36,574 nt of DNA from Pseudonocardiales bacterium (GTDB taxonomy: Bacteria; Actinomycetota; Actinomycetes; Mycobacteriales; QHCD01), in the NCBI GenBank assembly GCA_003244255.1, contig QHCD01000087.1:1-36574 (forward strand), given 5' to 3'. The number at the start of each line of letters is the position of its first letter. Positions within the stretch are counted from its first letter, which is position 1. The position numbers were made by a program, and so were the translations under genes. A model generated the notes under the pieces. It was not told the DNA's origin. It did no database searches and worked only from the letters and a program-made list of their open reading frames with translations. Shown here piece by piece: positions 25,397-34,124 of this stretch.

Positions 25397-26541
25397 CGGC
25401 CCGCCGCCGGCCGGCGCCTGCGTGAACCGCGGGTCAATGGCGGCGTGACGTGCAGTTCGAGCCATCGCGCCAGATCGTTGATCTCGCGATGGACCGCGGT
25501 GGTCATCGGCGTGGTAAAGGGCACGTCGCGGTGGACGGCGTCGACGCGGAACACCCCGGCCTCGCGGTCTGCGGTGGCGTCAAGCTTTCCCACGAGCCGG
25601 TCGCCGTACAGGATCGGTAGCGCGAAGTATCCCCAGCGGCGCCTGGCGGCGGCCTTGTACATCTCCAGCTGGTAGTCGAACTCGAACAGCTCGACGGTGC
25701 GCTTGCGGTCGTGGATGAGCCGGTCGAACGGGGATAGCAGTGCGGCACGCCCGGAGAACGGGAGGCCCAACGACGACGGGTCAACTCGCCACATGCCCCT
25801 GACGCCCTCGACGACGGCTGTCTCGCCTGCCTCGCCGACGTCCAGGGGCTCGACCGGACACTCGGGTCCGCGGGCGCGGGCGATGCCCAGCGCACTGAGC
25901 CGACGCTCGTTGCGGATGTGCATCGCTTCGCCGGCAGGAACCACCGGGTCGTCGGGGTAGACCCGAGTGGCCAGATCCCACAGCCGTTCCCGTCTCTCGC
26001 GTCCAGCGATCGCGACCTCTCCGCGCAGCACCATGAACTCCAGCAGCTGAGTGACGTTGCGGTTGTTGGTCCAGCCGGTCGATCTCCAGGGCACCGTGCA
26101 GGTGTCCGGCAGCTCGCGAGAGGTCAGCGGGCCGTCGCAACGGAGCCGGTCGAGGATGTCCAGACGGCACGCGTTGTTGGCCCGCACCCAGTCGCGCTGG
26201 GACTCCCGCCAGCCGGGCAGCTGCCCGCGCTCGGACCGCTCCCACTCGGCCATGTCCGCGCGGTAGAGGGCGAGGTCTTCGCTGGGGCGGATCATCGCCC
26301 GGAGTTCGATCAGCGTCCGGTTCTCCAGCGCGGTCACCAATTCGGCCGGCGAGTACGACGACCCGAGGCGGCTCCAAACCACCAGATCCGCGCTCGGCGC
26401 AACGGCAGCAGTCGGATCGATGTGAAGCAGCGTCAGGCGCCGCACCACATCGATGAAGTCGGTCGGTCGCGGGCTGTCTAACCGCTGCGCGCGCACGGCG
26501 ATGCGACGCGCCTCGGCGCGAGACAACTCGTGGACGGTCAC
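25393..26541 (-). CDS. YcaQ/AlkX-like winged-helix DNA glycosylase-family protein
   Basis: A 382-residue protein of the HTH_42 (YcaQ/AlkZ) family, known in E. coli and Streptomyces to unhook DNA crosslinks. Recognisable parts are ARRIAVRAQRLD at the N-terminus, LVVWSRLGSSYSPAELV, a central winged-helix tandem, and FDYQLEMYKAAARRRWGYFALPILYGDRLVGKLDA near the C-terminus. The position that holds the catalytic QxD motif in YcaQ-type proteins reads HID (residues 40-42: CAC where CAG would be Gln), so base excision may be weakened or lost. The start is GTG 26541. It is coupled to the MFS gene through a GTGA overlap. The 236 nt upstream (26542-26777) hold no recognisable gene; its promoter should be there. 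Confidence 0.85.
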   Translation of the reverse strand: MTVHELSRAEARRIAVRAQRLDSPRPTDFIDVVRRLTLLHIDPTAAVAPSADLVVWSRLGSSYSPAELVTALENRTLIELRAMIRPSEDLALYRADMAEWERSERGQLPGWRESQRDWVRANNACRLDILDRLRCDGPLTSRELPDTCTVPWRSTGWTNNRNVTQLLEFMVLRGEVAIAGRERRERLWDLATRVYPDDPVVPAGEAMHIRNERRLSALGIARARGPECPVEPLDVGEAGETAVVEGVRGMWRVDPSSLGLPFSGRAALLSPFDRLIHDRKRTVELFEFDYQLEMYKAAARRRWGYFALPILYGDRLVGKLDATADREAGVFRVDAVHRDVPFTTPMTTAVHREINDLARWLELHVTPPLTRGSRRRRPAAGR

Positions 26542-26777
26542 GGCTCGAGGCTAGCGGCGGGTCCGACCCGCGACCCGGCTTCCCCGATACGAGTCGCCAC
26601 AAGCGGTGCACCCAGCCGCGGGGATACCTCACCGCGGCAATTCCACAAGGCCGATTGCGTCGAGGACCGGCGGGTGCTCGCCTTCGGGGCGTGCACGCAC
26701 TTTCGCACCGGATCGTTCGCATCGGGCCCGACGTCGCGAGAGGTTCGTCGATCGGGACAGTGACGCGGCGCTGCGGA

Positions 26778-28163
26778 CTAGCTGGTGGCGGCGCGACGTA
26801 CTGCTGCGATGGCCTCGTCGACATCGTCGTCGTCGGTGGACCAATTGCTGACCGAGATCCGCAACACGTCTTGACCGTGCCAGCGGGATCCGGACATCCA
26901 TGTCCTTCCGTCAACGATCAGCCGTTGGCTGATCGTTCGTGTGCGCTGGTCATCCCCGAACTCGACGCAGACCTGGGTGTACTCAACATCGTTGAGGACG
27001 TGCGCACCGTCGATGCGTGCGATGCCGTCGGCGATGGCGCGGGCGCGAGATGCCAGGCCGGCGACGAGGTCGGCCACTCCATCCCGACCGAGGGAGCGCA
27101 GCGCTGCCCAGACCGGCACGCCGCGGGCACGGCGGGATAGCTCCGGCACCTTCTCATACGGGTTGCCCGGCCCCGTGTCCTCGGCCGGAAGGTAGCTCGC
27201 GTGCACGCCGAGAGCCGAGCGCAAGGCCGTGGGATCGGCGACGACTGCGATGCCGCAGTCGTAGGGCACGTTCAGTGTCTTGTGTGCGTCGGTCGCCCAC
27301 GAGTCGGCGCTGCTGATGCCGCCGACGAGTCTGGCCAGCTGCGGGCAGGCCGCGGCCCACAGTCCGAAGGCGCCGTCGACATGCACCCACCCCCCGCGGG
27401 CGTGAGCGAGTTCGGTCGCCGCGGCGCAAAGGTCGAATGCTCCCGAATGCAAGTTGCCGGCCTGCAAGCACAGCACGGTAGGCGCGCCGGCTGGTATTCG
27501 GTCGAGTGCTTCGCCGAGCGCGTCGAGCCGGATGCGGCCTTGCTCGTCGGCGGCCACGACCGTCGGCGAGCCAAGGCCGAGGTAGTGCAGCGCGAGATCC
27601 ACGGTGTCGTGCCGCTCGGCGCCGACCAGGACGTGCACCTTCGGTGCACCGATGAGACCGTCGGCGTGAACGTTCCAGCCGGCGCGGTTGAGCACGGCTT
27701 CGCGCGCGGCGGCCAGTCCGGTGAAGTTGGCCATCGTCGCTCCGGTGACAAAGCCGACGTCGGCACCGGTGGGCAGGCCGAACAGCTGCTTGAGCCACTG
27801 CCCAGCGACGTCCTCAAGTGCGGCGACGGCGGGTGTCGCGTGACGCATGCCCGCGTTCTGGTCCCATGCACTGACCAGCCAATCGGCGGCAAGGGCAGCC
27901 GGCAGCGTCCCGCCCATTACCCAACCGAAGAAACGGCCCGACTGGATCGCCATCAATCCGGGCTCTGCTCCGGTCGCAAGCAGGTCGACGACCTCTGCGG
28001 GGTCGCAGCCGCGCGCCGGTAGCGGACCACCGAACGTCGCTGTCAGCTCGTCCGCGGATGCGCGCGGCGGCACCGGGCGGTTGCCGACCGACTCGAGCCA
28101 AGCGCTGGCATGAGCGACTGCCCGCGCTAGCGGGGTGGTGTAGTCACTGTTGGAAGAGGTCAC
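26778..28163 (-). CDS. PLP-dependent group II amino-acid decarboxylase
   Basis: A 461-residue fold-type I enzyme. TGATMANFTGLAAAR binds the PLP phosphate, GGWVHVDGAFGLWA holds the Asp that pairs with the pyridine nitrogen, and TDAHKTLNVPYDCG holds the Schiff-base lysine (Lys295). MQ/SGRFFGWVMGGTLPAALAADWL and QNAGMRHATPAVAALE match aromatic-amino-acid/glutamate decarboxylase relatives. It would convert an amino acid to an amine and CO2 in the cytosol; the substrate cannot be read from sequence. GTG 28163 overlaps the stop of the SARP-type regulator upstream (GTGA), indicating coupled expression. The upstream opening to 28487 is shadow. C-terminal residues SVSNWSTDDDDVDEAIAAV are the usual small-domain end. 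Confidence 0.9.
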   Translation of the reverse strand: MTSSNSDYTTPLARAVAHASAWLESVGNRPVPPRASADELTATFGGPLPARGCDPAEVVDLLATGAEPGLMAIQSGRFFGWVMGGTLPAALAADWLVSAWDQNAGMRHATPAVAALEDVAGQWLKQLFGLPTGADVGFVTGATMANFTGLAAAREAVLNRAGWNVHADGLIGAPKVHVLVGAERHDTVDLALHYLGLGSPTVVAADEQGRIRLDALGEALDRIPAGAPTVLCLQAGNLHSGAFDLCAAATELAHARGGWVHVDGAFGLWAAACPQLARLVGGISSADSWATDAHKTLNVPYDCGIAVVADPTALRSALGVHASYLPAEDTGPGNPYEKVPELSRRARGVPVWAALRSLGRDGVADLVAGLASRARAIADGIARIDGAHVLNDVEYTQVCVEFGDDQRTRTISQRLIVDGRTWMSGSRWHGQDVLRISVSNWSTDDDDVDEAIAAVRRAATS

Positions 28164-29980
28164 CGTGTGCCTGCTCCTGCTCCTGCGCTCAGCGCGGCGA
28201 TTCGGGCGTGCAGAAGAGGGTTGTCCACGGTGCCGCCGACCGCTCGGGCGAGGCCGAGGGCGTCCTGATCGCCGGACGCGGCCTGATAGGTCAGCGCCCA
28301 CGCCTGGAACTCCGGGAGATCGGCGCGAGTCGCGTCCTCGCGCAGCCGGGTGGCCAACGTCCGGGCGAGCGCATGATCGACGGACGCTGCGAGTTCGAGT
28401 TGAGCGAGACCGATGTAAGAGGACACCCATACGTAGCGGTCGGGAACCCGATCGCATCTGCGCCGGGCGTCGACAATCCACGACCATGCGGTGTCGCTGT
28501 CGCCGTCATGCTGGATCAGCCGGCTCATCACACGTCCTGCCATGCCTTCCCAGCATGGATCGCCCAATTCGGTGGCCAGCGCGAACGCCTCCTCAGCCTC
28601 CGCCCGCGCCTCGTTCCAGCGTCCTACGACAGCGAGGCATTCGGCATGGATCGCCTGCGGCCAGGGCAGAAAGGCGTTCCACCGCGCGGCGCGCGCTCCG
28701 GACAGGCTCGCCTGCGCCGCCTCGCCGGCCGGTCCGACCCGGCCCGCCAACAGCAGCGAGCGAGCCAGCAGCCCGAGTGACCAGAGTTGTTGACGCGGAC
28801 GGTCAACCGACGCGGCGATCCGAGCGGAGCGTGACAGCAGCAGGGCGGCCGCCTCGTGCCGCCCCAGGTCGGCCTCGTTCATCCCCTCGGTTGCCAACAG
28901 GCTGGCGGTGAGCGTCGGATCGTCGAGGACGGCACCCTCGTCCGCCGCCTCGACCAACGCGTGGGACGCCGAGAGATGCCGGCCGGCTTGCACGTCAGTG
29001 AACGCGATCTCTCGCAGGATGTCTGCTGCAAGGTCTGGACGCCGTGCAGTGCGGGCGAGGACGAGTGCACGGTGCAGCACGACCGCGCCCTCGCCGTCGA
29101 ACCCGCGCACCGCATGCACCAGCGCAGAACCCAGTGCGCGCAACACCTCAGAGTGCAACCCAGGCTCGTCAGCGCGAGCGGCGTCCTGAGCCGCACGGCG
29201 TAACGTTTCGATTCCGCCGTCGGCCGCGCCGGCATCCAACGCAGCTGTGCCGGCGCGCAGCAGCGAGGCAGCCGCGACACCGGCGCGCACGCCGGCCGGC
29301 GGGGCAGACGCACGCTCCTGCGCCGCCGCACGCAGTGCGGGAGAAACCGGAATGCCTTCGCGCACGAGAGTTCGCTCGCACAGGGCGAGATGCTGCGCGG
29401 CCAGCCCCGCTCGGCCATCCGCCACGAGCGCCCGCATGAACAGCTCCTGTGCCTCTTCATCGAGCTGGTCCAGCCGAGCGGCTCGCTCGGCTGCACGCAA
29501 CGCGGTCGGCGTGTCGCCCGTCGCGAGAGCGCGCAGGACGCGGATCCGCAACTCCTCGCGCGATCTTGCCGCCCAATGCGAACGGGCAACTAGCAACCAC
29601 GCGTCGAAGCCGGGACAGTCCCGCACCTCGATACCGTCGAGCAGCGCGCCGCCAACACCCGCGTTAGCGAGCGAGCCGTCCTCCAGCGCTCGGACGTCGA
29701 GCCATAAGTCGGCGGTCCCGAGCCTCAGTGGATCGCCACGCAGCACGTCGGGCCGCCGCATCGCCCGGCGGAGATCGGCCAGCGACCAGCGCAGCGCCGC
29801 AAGCGGATCGTCGGCCAGCTCGAACAGCTCGTCAGCCAGCTCCGCCCGCGTCAGAGGCCGGTCGGCGAGCATCACGCGCGCCAGCACCGCCCACGACTTC
29901 CGCCCGCGCGGCTGAAGTGGCGGCGCTTCGCCCTCGACTTCAATGCGAGGCCGGCCGAGCAACCTGATTCGTACGGTCAC
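28160..29980 (-). CDS. SARP/BTAD-type transcriptional activator with TPR-like C-terminal region
   Basis: A 606-residue regulator. The N-terminal OmpR-type winged helix (RIRLLGRPRIEVEG, then GRKSWAVLARVMLADRPLTRAELADELF, then LRWSLADLRRAM) is followed by a bacterial transcriptional-activation domain (AWLLVARSHWAARSREELRIR ... ALRAAERAARLDQLDEEAQELFMRAL). About 380 residues of alpha-helical TPR-like repeats come next. There is no NB-ARC/AAA ATPase domain between them, unlike AfsR. SARPs activate secondary-metabolite or stress genes from promoters with direct repeats. The start is GTG 29980. The gene lies 12 nt after a tautomerase gene and overlaps the decarboxylase start, so it may control its own operon. 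The ligand sensed by the TPR part is unknown. Confidence 0.88.
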   Translation of the reverse strand: MTVRIRLLGRPRIEVEGEAPPLQPRGRKSWAVLARVMLADRPLTRAELADELFELADDPLAALRWSLADLRRAMRRPDVLRGDPLRLGTADLWLDVRALEDGSLANAGVGGALLDGIEVRDCPGFDAWLLVARSHWAARSREELRIRVLRALATGDTPTALRAAERAARLDQLDEEAQELFMRALVADGRAGLAAQHLALCERTLVREGIPVSPALRAAAQERASAPPAGVRAGVAAASLLRAGTAALDAGAADGGIETLRRAAQDAARADEPGLHSEVLRALGSALVHAVRGFDGEGAVVLHRALVLARTARRPDLAADILREIAFTDVQAGRHLSASHALVEAADEGAVLDDPTLTASLLATEGMNEADLGRHEAAALLLSRSARIAASVDRPRQQLWSLGLLARSLLLAGRVGPAGEAAQASLSGARAARWNAFLPWPQAIHAECLAVVGRWNEARAEAEEAFALATELGDPCWEGMAGRVMSRLIQHDGDSDTAWSWIVDARRRCDRVPDRYVWVSSYIGLAQLELAASVDHALARTLATRLREDATRADLPEFQAWALTYQAASGDQDALGLARAVGGTVDNPLLHARIAALSAGAGAGTR

Positions 29981-29992
29981 AGGGCCAGCATC

Positions 29993-30226
29993 TCAGCCGG
30001 CGGCTGACACGGTCCCACCTTGAAGGGCGAGCACGTCCTCGCTGGTCAGGCCCTTCCCTGCGATGCCCCAGTTGCCGCTGCCAACCTCCTCGACAAGCAC
30101 CCACGTCACCTGACGCAGGTTCTCACCCTCGATCGACACCATGGCATCGGTAACCTTCGCGATGATCTCCTGCTTCTGCTCGGCGCTGAACACGTCCTCG
30201 ATGACCTGCACGCGAACCAGTGGCAT
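29993..30226 (-). CDS. 4-oxalocrotonate tautomerase-family protein
   Basis: A 77-residue tautomerase. After removal of the initiator Met the N-terminus is Pro (PLVRVQVIEDVFSAEQKQ), the catalytic base of the family. AKVTDAMVSIEGENLRQVTWVLVEEV shows the second strand and the ENLRxxTWVxVxEV pattern of the 4-OT-like group, and GNWGIAGKGLT the C-terminal loop. Such proteins interconvert keto and enol forms of 2-oxo acids, often in aromatic or amino-acid degradation. The ATG has GGAGGAG upstream. First gene of the apparent operon tautomerase - SARP regulator - decarboxylase, 12 nt before the regulator. Its reaction here is unknown. Confidence 0.88.
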   Translation of the reverse strand: MPLVRVQVIEDVFSAEQKQEIIAKVTDAMVSIEGENLRQVTWVLVEEVGSGNWGIAGKGLTSEDVLALQGGTVSAAG

Positions 30227-30589
30227 GGCTCCTCCTTCAGCAATGAGTAATCGCACCGTGCGACCGGACAAACCATCCGGGGCTACCGTGTGAGCCCGCG
30301 TGTGAGTCGCGAGCCGGACAGAAGACACGATGCGAGCGCCCAACGGTGCACGCCTCCACGCGCGCAGATGCACATCACTGAGCGTAGATGCGTCGAAAGC
30401 CGGGAAAGTCGGCAGCCCAACGAACCTGTTGGTCGGCGTCGATCGCTGCACCACCTCGCCCAGATCCGTGCCGACGATGCCCGGGTGCGCCTGCGAGCTG
30501 GCCGGAGTTCCTCTTTCACGCCGAGGTGAAGCTCGCCGTCGCTTACTCGGAGGATCTCCGAAGTCCGGCCCCTTCGTTACAGTGCTGAC
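30227..30589. other. Gene-free gap between tautomerase and MmcQ genes
   Basis: These 363 nt carry the divergent promoters of the tautomerase and MmcQ genes. On the minus strand around 30455-30497 the open frame reads SSQAHPGIVGTDLGE, faintly like the PG/TDL region near the C-terminus of short-chain dehydrogenases, but nothing around it supports a gene. Otherwise nothing recognisable is seen. Confidence 0.4.
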
Positions 30590-30590
30590 A
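30578..30590 (+). promoter_or_regulatory. Probable leaderless promoter of the MmcQ gene (-10 TACAGT)
   Basis: TACAGT at 30578-30583 fits TANNNT and ends 6 nt before ATG 30590; no ribosome-binding site is present. Transcription is expected to begin at the start codon. The -35 is not evident. Confidence 0.4.
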
Positions 30591-30982
30591 TGGTGACGCT
30601 CGACGACGTGGCCGCGCTGGCGTCGGCGCTGCCCGGGGCGACCGAGGGCGAGCGGCACGGGAACCGGACGTGGTCGGTCGCCGGCAAGGTATTCGCCTGG
30701 GAGCGTCCGTTCAGCAAGGCCGACATTAAGCGCTACGGCGACGAGGCGCCGCCGGCCGGCCCGATCCTCGCGGTCAGCGTGGCTGACCTGGGCGAGAAGG
30801 AGGCGATCATCGCCGCGAACCCGCGCGCGTTCTTCACGATCTCGCATTTCGACGGTTACGCGGCCGTGCTGGTGCATCTGACGAAGGCCACAAAGAAGGC
30901 GGTCCGGGACGCGTTGTGGGACGGCTGGCTCGCGTGCGCGCCGGAAAAGTTGGCCTCCGAGCACTCTTCGAACGGCGCGTGA
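30590..30982 (+). CDS. MmcQ/YjbR-family DNA-binding-fold protein
   Basis: A 130-residue MmcQ/YjbR (double-wing) protein. Family features are LPGATEGERHGNRTWSVAGKVFAW near the N-terminus, KEAIIAANPRAFFTISHFDGYAAVLVHL in the middle, and KKAVRDALWDGWLACAPEKLA at the end. Proteins of this fold resemble YjbR of E. coli and are found next to varied genes; no biochemical activity is established. It is transcribed rightward, away from the tautomerase operon. The start is ATG 30590 (leaderless pattern). Confidence 0.9.
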   Translation: MVTLDDVAALASALPGATEGERHGNRTWSVAGKVFAWERPFSKADIKRYGDEAPPAGPILAVSVADLGEKEAIIAANPRAFFTISHFDGYAAVLVHLTKATKKAVRDALWDGWLACAPEKLASEHSSNGA

Positions 30983-31137
30983 TCGCTGCGCGCCGGGCCG
31001 GTCTATTCTCAGGGCAGGCGTGAGAGGGCGCCTCCGGGTCCGCGGGCAGGACAGCGTCCACCTCTGAGGGCAGAGCGCTGATGATGGCGATCTCCTCTGG
31101 CCTGGTGCGCGGACCGCGGGCTAACGATGGAGACGTC

Positions 31138-32020
31138 ATGCCCACGCTTCTCGCTCGCCCTGACCTCGACCAGCTACGCCGCCAGGCGAAGGACCTGTCG
31201 CGCGCGGCACGTTCCGGTGATAGTGCGGCGGTAGCCAGAATCCGGGCAGTGTCCGAGGAGCTGACGCTGACCGCGGCGCGGCTCGCGATCGCCCGCGAGT
31301 ACGGCTTCGCCAGTTGGACCCGGCTCAAGGCCGAGGTGCAGGCGCGCACGAGTGGCCTCGCCGATCAGGTGGGGGGGTTCTTGGCGGCCAGCGTCCGCGA
31401 CGGGACCGGCCGCGCCGCCAGGATGTTGGCTGCGACCCCGGAGATCGCTGGCTACAGTTTCGCGACCGCGGTGGTCCTCGGCGACGTCGCCCTGGTGCGC
31501 CAGGCGATCGAACGGACTCGAGACTGACAACCCGCCCCGACGCCCGATCGGGCTGGACGCCGCTGCATCTGGCCTGCGCCTCGCGATGGCATCGACTGGA
31601 TCCGGCTCGGGTCGAAGGACTGCTGCCGTCGCCCGGCTGCTGTTGGATGCCGGCGCCGATCCCACGGGCAGCGCGGGCGGCAACTGGACTCCGCTGGGGT
31701 GCGCGGTTGCCGGCGCCACTAACCCGGCCCTGGTCCAGATGCTGCTCGATCGCGGCGCGGTGCCCGACGACCGCGACCTGTATCTGGCCTGCTTCGGCGA
31801 CGACGACCACGCGAGCCTGCGGCTGCTGCTCGACCGCGCGCGGAACGTGGCCGAAAGCACGGCGCTGGCCGCTCCGATCAGCACCGGCGATCTCGAGGGC
31901 GTGCGGTTACTCCTTCTGCCGCGTCTCGCCTTGGAGGTCTGCGGCAAGCTGGGACGTGCCACTCTCCGGACGACCCCGGATGCGCAACGCTACAGGGCGG
32001 AGCTGATGCGCTCGACCTGA
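31138..32020 (+). pseudogene. Ankyrin-repeat protein gene broken by two frameshifts
   Basis: The start ATG 31138 has GGAG upstream. The N-terminal part MPTLLARPDLDQLRRQAKDL, then LTAARLAIAREYGFASWTRL, is the leader common to actinobacterial ankyrin proteins. At about 31520 the frame ends (IERTRD stop), and the protein continues one frame over as RSGWTPLHLACASRWHRL. At about 31618 it moves to the third frame: TAAVARLLLDAGADPTG, NWTPLGCAVAGA, YLACFGDDDHASLRLLLD, ending at 32020. Both steps fit loss of one base each. The C-terminal repeats also appear short. Either a decaying gene or two sequence errors; no bases are clearly missing beyond the shifts. The last 31 nt overlap, tail to tail, the convergent LLM gene. 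Confidence 0.8.
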
Positions 32021-32847
32021 TTCACGTCGCGACCCCAGCAGTAGCACATCACCTCGTCGACACCGAGTTGCTCGTACTGAGCGATCACCGTACGGAGCAA
32101 CTGTGGTGTCGTGACCATGTATTCGGCGATGCGGGGGGCGTCGTCGAGGTATCGGTAGTAGTCGACCAATGTCGTGCGCGCATCCTTGATGACATCCTCG
32201 TTCCCGAGCGCCACGTAACAGTGGGCCACGATCCGCGGCGCGCCCGAACGACCAGCCTCGCGCCAGTACCCGAGAACTTCCTTGATGAGGTGGCCCATGT
32301 AATTGGGCGGTCCGGCAGCAAGGAAGCCGGCACCCCAGCGAGCGACTCTGGCGAGGGCGCGAGGGTGGAAACCGCCGAACAGGATCTCGGGCCCACCGGC
32401 CTCCGTCGGTTGCGGCCCGATCGACGCGGTGTCGGCATCGAAGGCTTCGCCTGACCAGATGCGGCGCATCTCAGCCACCTGTTCGTCGAGCCGTCGGCCG
32501 CGCGTATGAAGGTCGACACCCGCGACGTGGTAGTCGTCGTAGAGCGGACCTCGATAGTTGCCGACGCCGAGACCGAGCACGAATCGGCCGCCAGACATGC
32601 GGTCGAGGGTCGCCACTTCCTTTGCCAGCAGTGCTGTGTTCCGCAGCGGTGCCAGCAGCACCTCGGTCTGCAACCGGATTCGGCTCGTGGCTCCGGCAAG
32701 CGTGGCGAGCGTGATGAGCGGATCCGGGCTGAAGTACACGAGGCGATCGAGCGCGCCGATCGTCGTGAATGGTCCTTCCTCGGCGCGTTGCGCCCACTCG
32801 ATGAGGGAAATGGGATCGTGGGGCGGCAGCCCGATGCCCACCTTCAT
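31990..32847 (-). CDS. LLM-class flavin/F420-dependent oxidoreductase
   Basis: A 285-residue TIM-barrel protein of the luciferase-like monooxygenase/F420 oxidoreductase class. MKVGIGLPPHDP opens strand 1, GALDRLVYFSPDPLITLATLAGATSRI is the typical strand 2-3 region, LAKEVATLDRMSGGRFVLGLGVG the central motif, and GGPEILFGGFHPRALARVARWGAGFL the strand 6-7 region. These enzymes use F420 or FMN to reduce or oxygenate small molecules; actinobacteria have many with unknown substrates. ATG 32847, with GGAGG upstream, overlaps the amidohydrolase stop (ATGA), making it the third gene of a peptidase - amidohydrolase - oxidoreductase operon. The 3' end overlaps the convergent ankyrin pseudogene by 31 nt. 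Confidence 0.9.
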   Translation of the reverse strand: MKVGIGLPPHDPISLIEWAQRAEEGPFTTIGALDRLVYFSPDPLITLATLAGATSRIRLQTEVLLAPLRNTALLAKEVATLDRMSGGRFVLGLGVGNYRGPLYDDYHVAGVDLHTRGRRLDEQVAEMRRIWSGEAFDADTASIGPQPTEAGGPEILFGGFHPRALARVARWGAGFLAAGPPNYMGHLIKEVLGYWREAGRSGAPRIVAHCYVALGNEDVIKDARTTLVDYYRYLDDAPRIAEYMVTTPQLLRTVIAQYEQLGVDEVMCYCWGRDVNQVERISSAL

Positions 32848-34124
32848 GGAGACCTCCGGAAAATTGGAGATGGAGCGGTGACAGGGCTGGCTCGTTCGGC
32901 CGGCTCCTCCACGGCTGCGTCTAGGTCGCTGGTGACGACCGCTCCGGCCATCACGACGGCGCGCAGCCGCTGCGTCTGGAGTTGGTCCTGGGGGTCACCG
33001 TCGATGACCACGACGTCGCCGACACCGCCAGGGACCAGCCGGCCGACGCCGTCGGTGAAGAACAACGACCCGGGTGCCGACGTCACAGCGGTGAGAACGT
33101 CGTCCAGGGGTAGACCACACGATTGCAGCAGTGCCACCTCGACGTGCAGGCTCGCTCCGGGGACAACACCCGGGAACGCGGCATCGGTACCGGCCAGGAG
33201 CTGGACGCCGGCGCACGCAAGCTCTGCGACGAATCGCTGGGTGCGTTCCCACGCCGCGGGGTCAGCGGTCGTTCGGCCGAGATGGCGCGCGTGTGCCGTC
33301 CATGCCTGGTTGACACGACGCGCGACCGTCCCCGCGAAGAGCTCTCCGTGACCGATGCCCAGGGCCGAGGAGATCGCGACGAGCGTTGGGATGACGAACA
33401 CCCCGCGTTCGGCAATCTCCCGAACAAGTTCCTCGGCTGCCGCATCGTCCGGGCCCGGAATCACCGCATGGGCGAGGCCGTCGACGCCGTTGCGCACGGC
33501 TACCAGCCCACCGGCCGCGTCCGTCACGTGCGCGATCACGCGCAGTCCCCTTCGATGTGCGGCTTGACAGACTGCGCGTACGATATCTGCGTCGGGCACG
33601 GGCAGAACCTGTCCCGCCACCCGGCCGGCCTCCAGGAAGACCTTGAGGAAGGCGCTGCCCTCGTCGATGCGCGCATCCACGAACTCGGCAACCGAGCCGG
33701 CAGGGTCGAGACTGGGAAACGCCTCGTACATGCCCTGCCCGATCAGCTGCCGAGGATGACCACCTTCCACTGACACGCCGACACCGGCCGACATCCAACG
33801 TGCGCTGAGCGGGTGGTGCACGGACTCGCGTCGCACTGCGTCGAGGACATTCGGCGTGCTGAACATGTCGACCGCCGCGGTCACACCGAAGGCTGGGAGG
33901 CGGCTGACGAATCCGGGGAACAGGTGCATATGCGCATCGACGAACCCGGGCACGACCAGGCACCCCCGCGCATCGAGTTGTACATCGCACCGCGACGCAG
34001 TCGCAGTTATGCCTGCCACCAGTCCGTTCTCGATAACGAGGTCGCGGTCCTGGTGCCATCGGGTGCCGTCGAAGATCGATCCCCCGGCGACGCGTACCCG
34101 GCAGCGCCTCGACGGATCGGTCAA
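32844..34124 (-). CDS. Amidohydrolase-superfamily metal hydrolase
   Basis: About 426 residues. VVPGFVDAHMHLFPG holds the HxH metal ligands (His65 and His67 when counted from the TTG start). FLKVFLEAGR gives the bridging lysine, VIAHVTDA and DGLAHAV the later histidines, and LLAGTDAAFPG the catalytic Asp, the full subtype-I set. LVPGGVGDVVVIDGDPQ is the usual C-terminal beta-sandwich return. It resembles imidazolonepropionase/prolidase-like enzymes that split cyclic amides or dipeptides. No signal peptide. The start is uncertain: TTG 34124 overlaps the S9 peptidase stop (TTGA), like other junctions here, while ATG 34175 would overlap the peptidase by 55 nt. I prefer the TTG. Confidence 0.85.
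   Translation of the reverse strand: MTDPSRRCRVRVAGGSIFDGTRWHQDRDLVIENGLVAGITATASRCDVQLDARGCLVVPGFVDAHMHLFPGFVSRLPAFGVTAAVDMFSTPNVLDAVRRESVHHPLSARWMSAGVGVSVEGGHPRQLIGQGMYEAFPSLDPAGSVAEFVDARIDEGSAFLKVFLEAGRVAGQVLPVPDADIVRAVCQAAHRRGLRVIAHVTDAAGGLVAVRNGVDGLAHAVIPGPDDAAAEELVREIAERGVFVIPTLVAISSALGIGHGELFAGTVARRVNQAWTAHARHLGRTTADPAAWERTQRFVAELACAGVQLLAGTDAAFPGVVPGASLHVEVALLQSCGLPLDDVLTAVTSAPGSLFFTDGVGRLVPGGVGDVVVIDGDPQDQLQTQRLRAVVMAGAVVTSDLDAAVEEPAERASPVTAPSPIFRRSP

Noticed and set aside
26542..26777. Small reading frames between the decarboxylase and YcaQ-like genes
   Set aside because: They overlap known genes or lack ribosome-binding sites and homology.
30455..30497. SSQAHPGIVGTDLGE as an SDR remnant
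   Set aside because: A single short resemblance with no adjacent motifs; could be chance.
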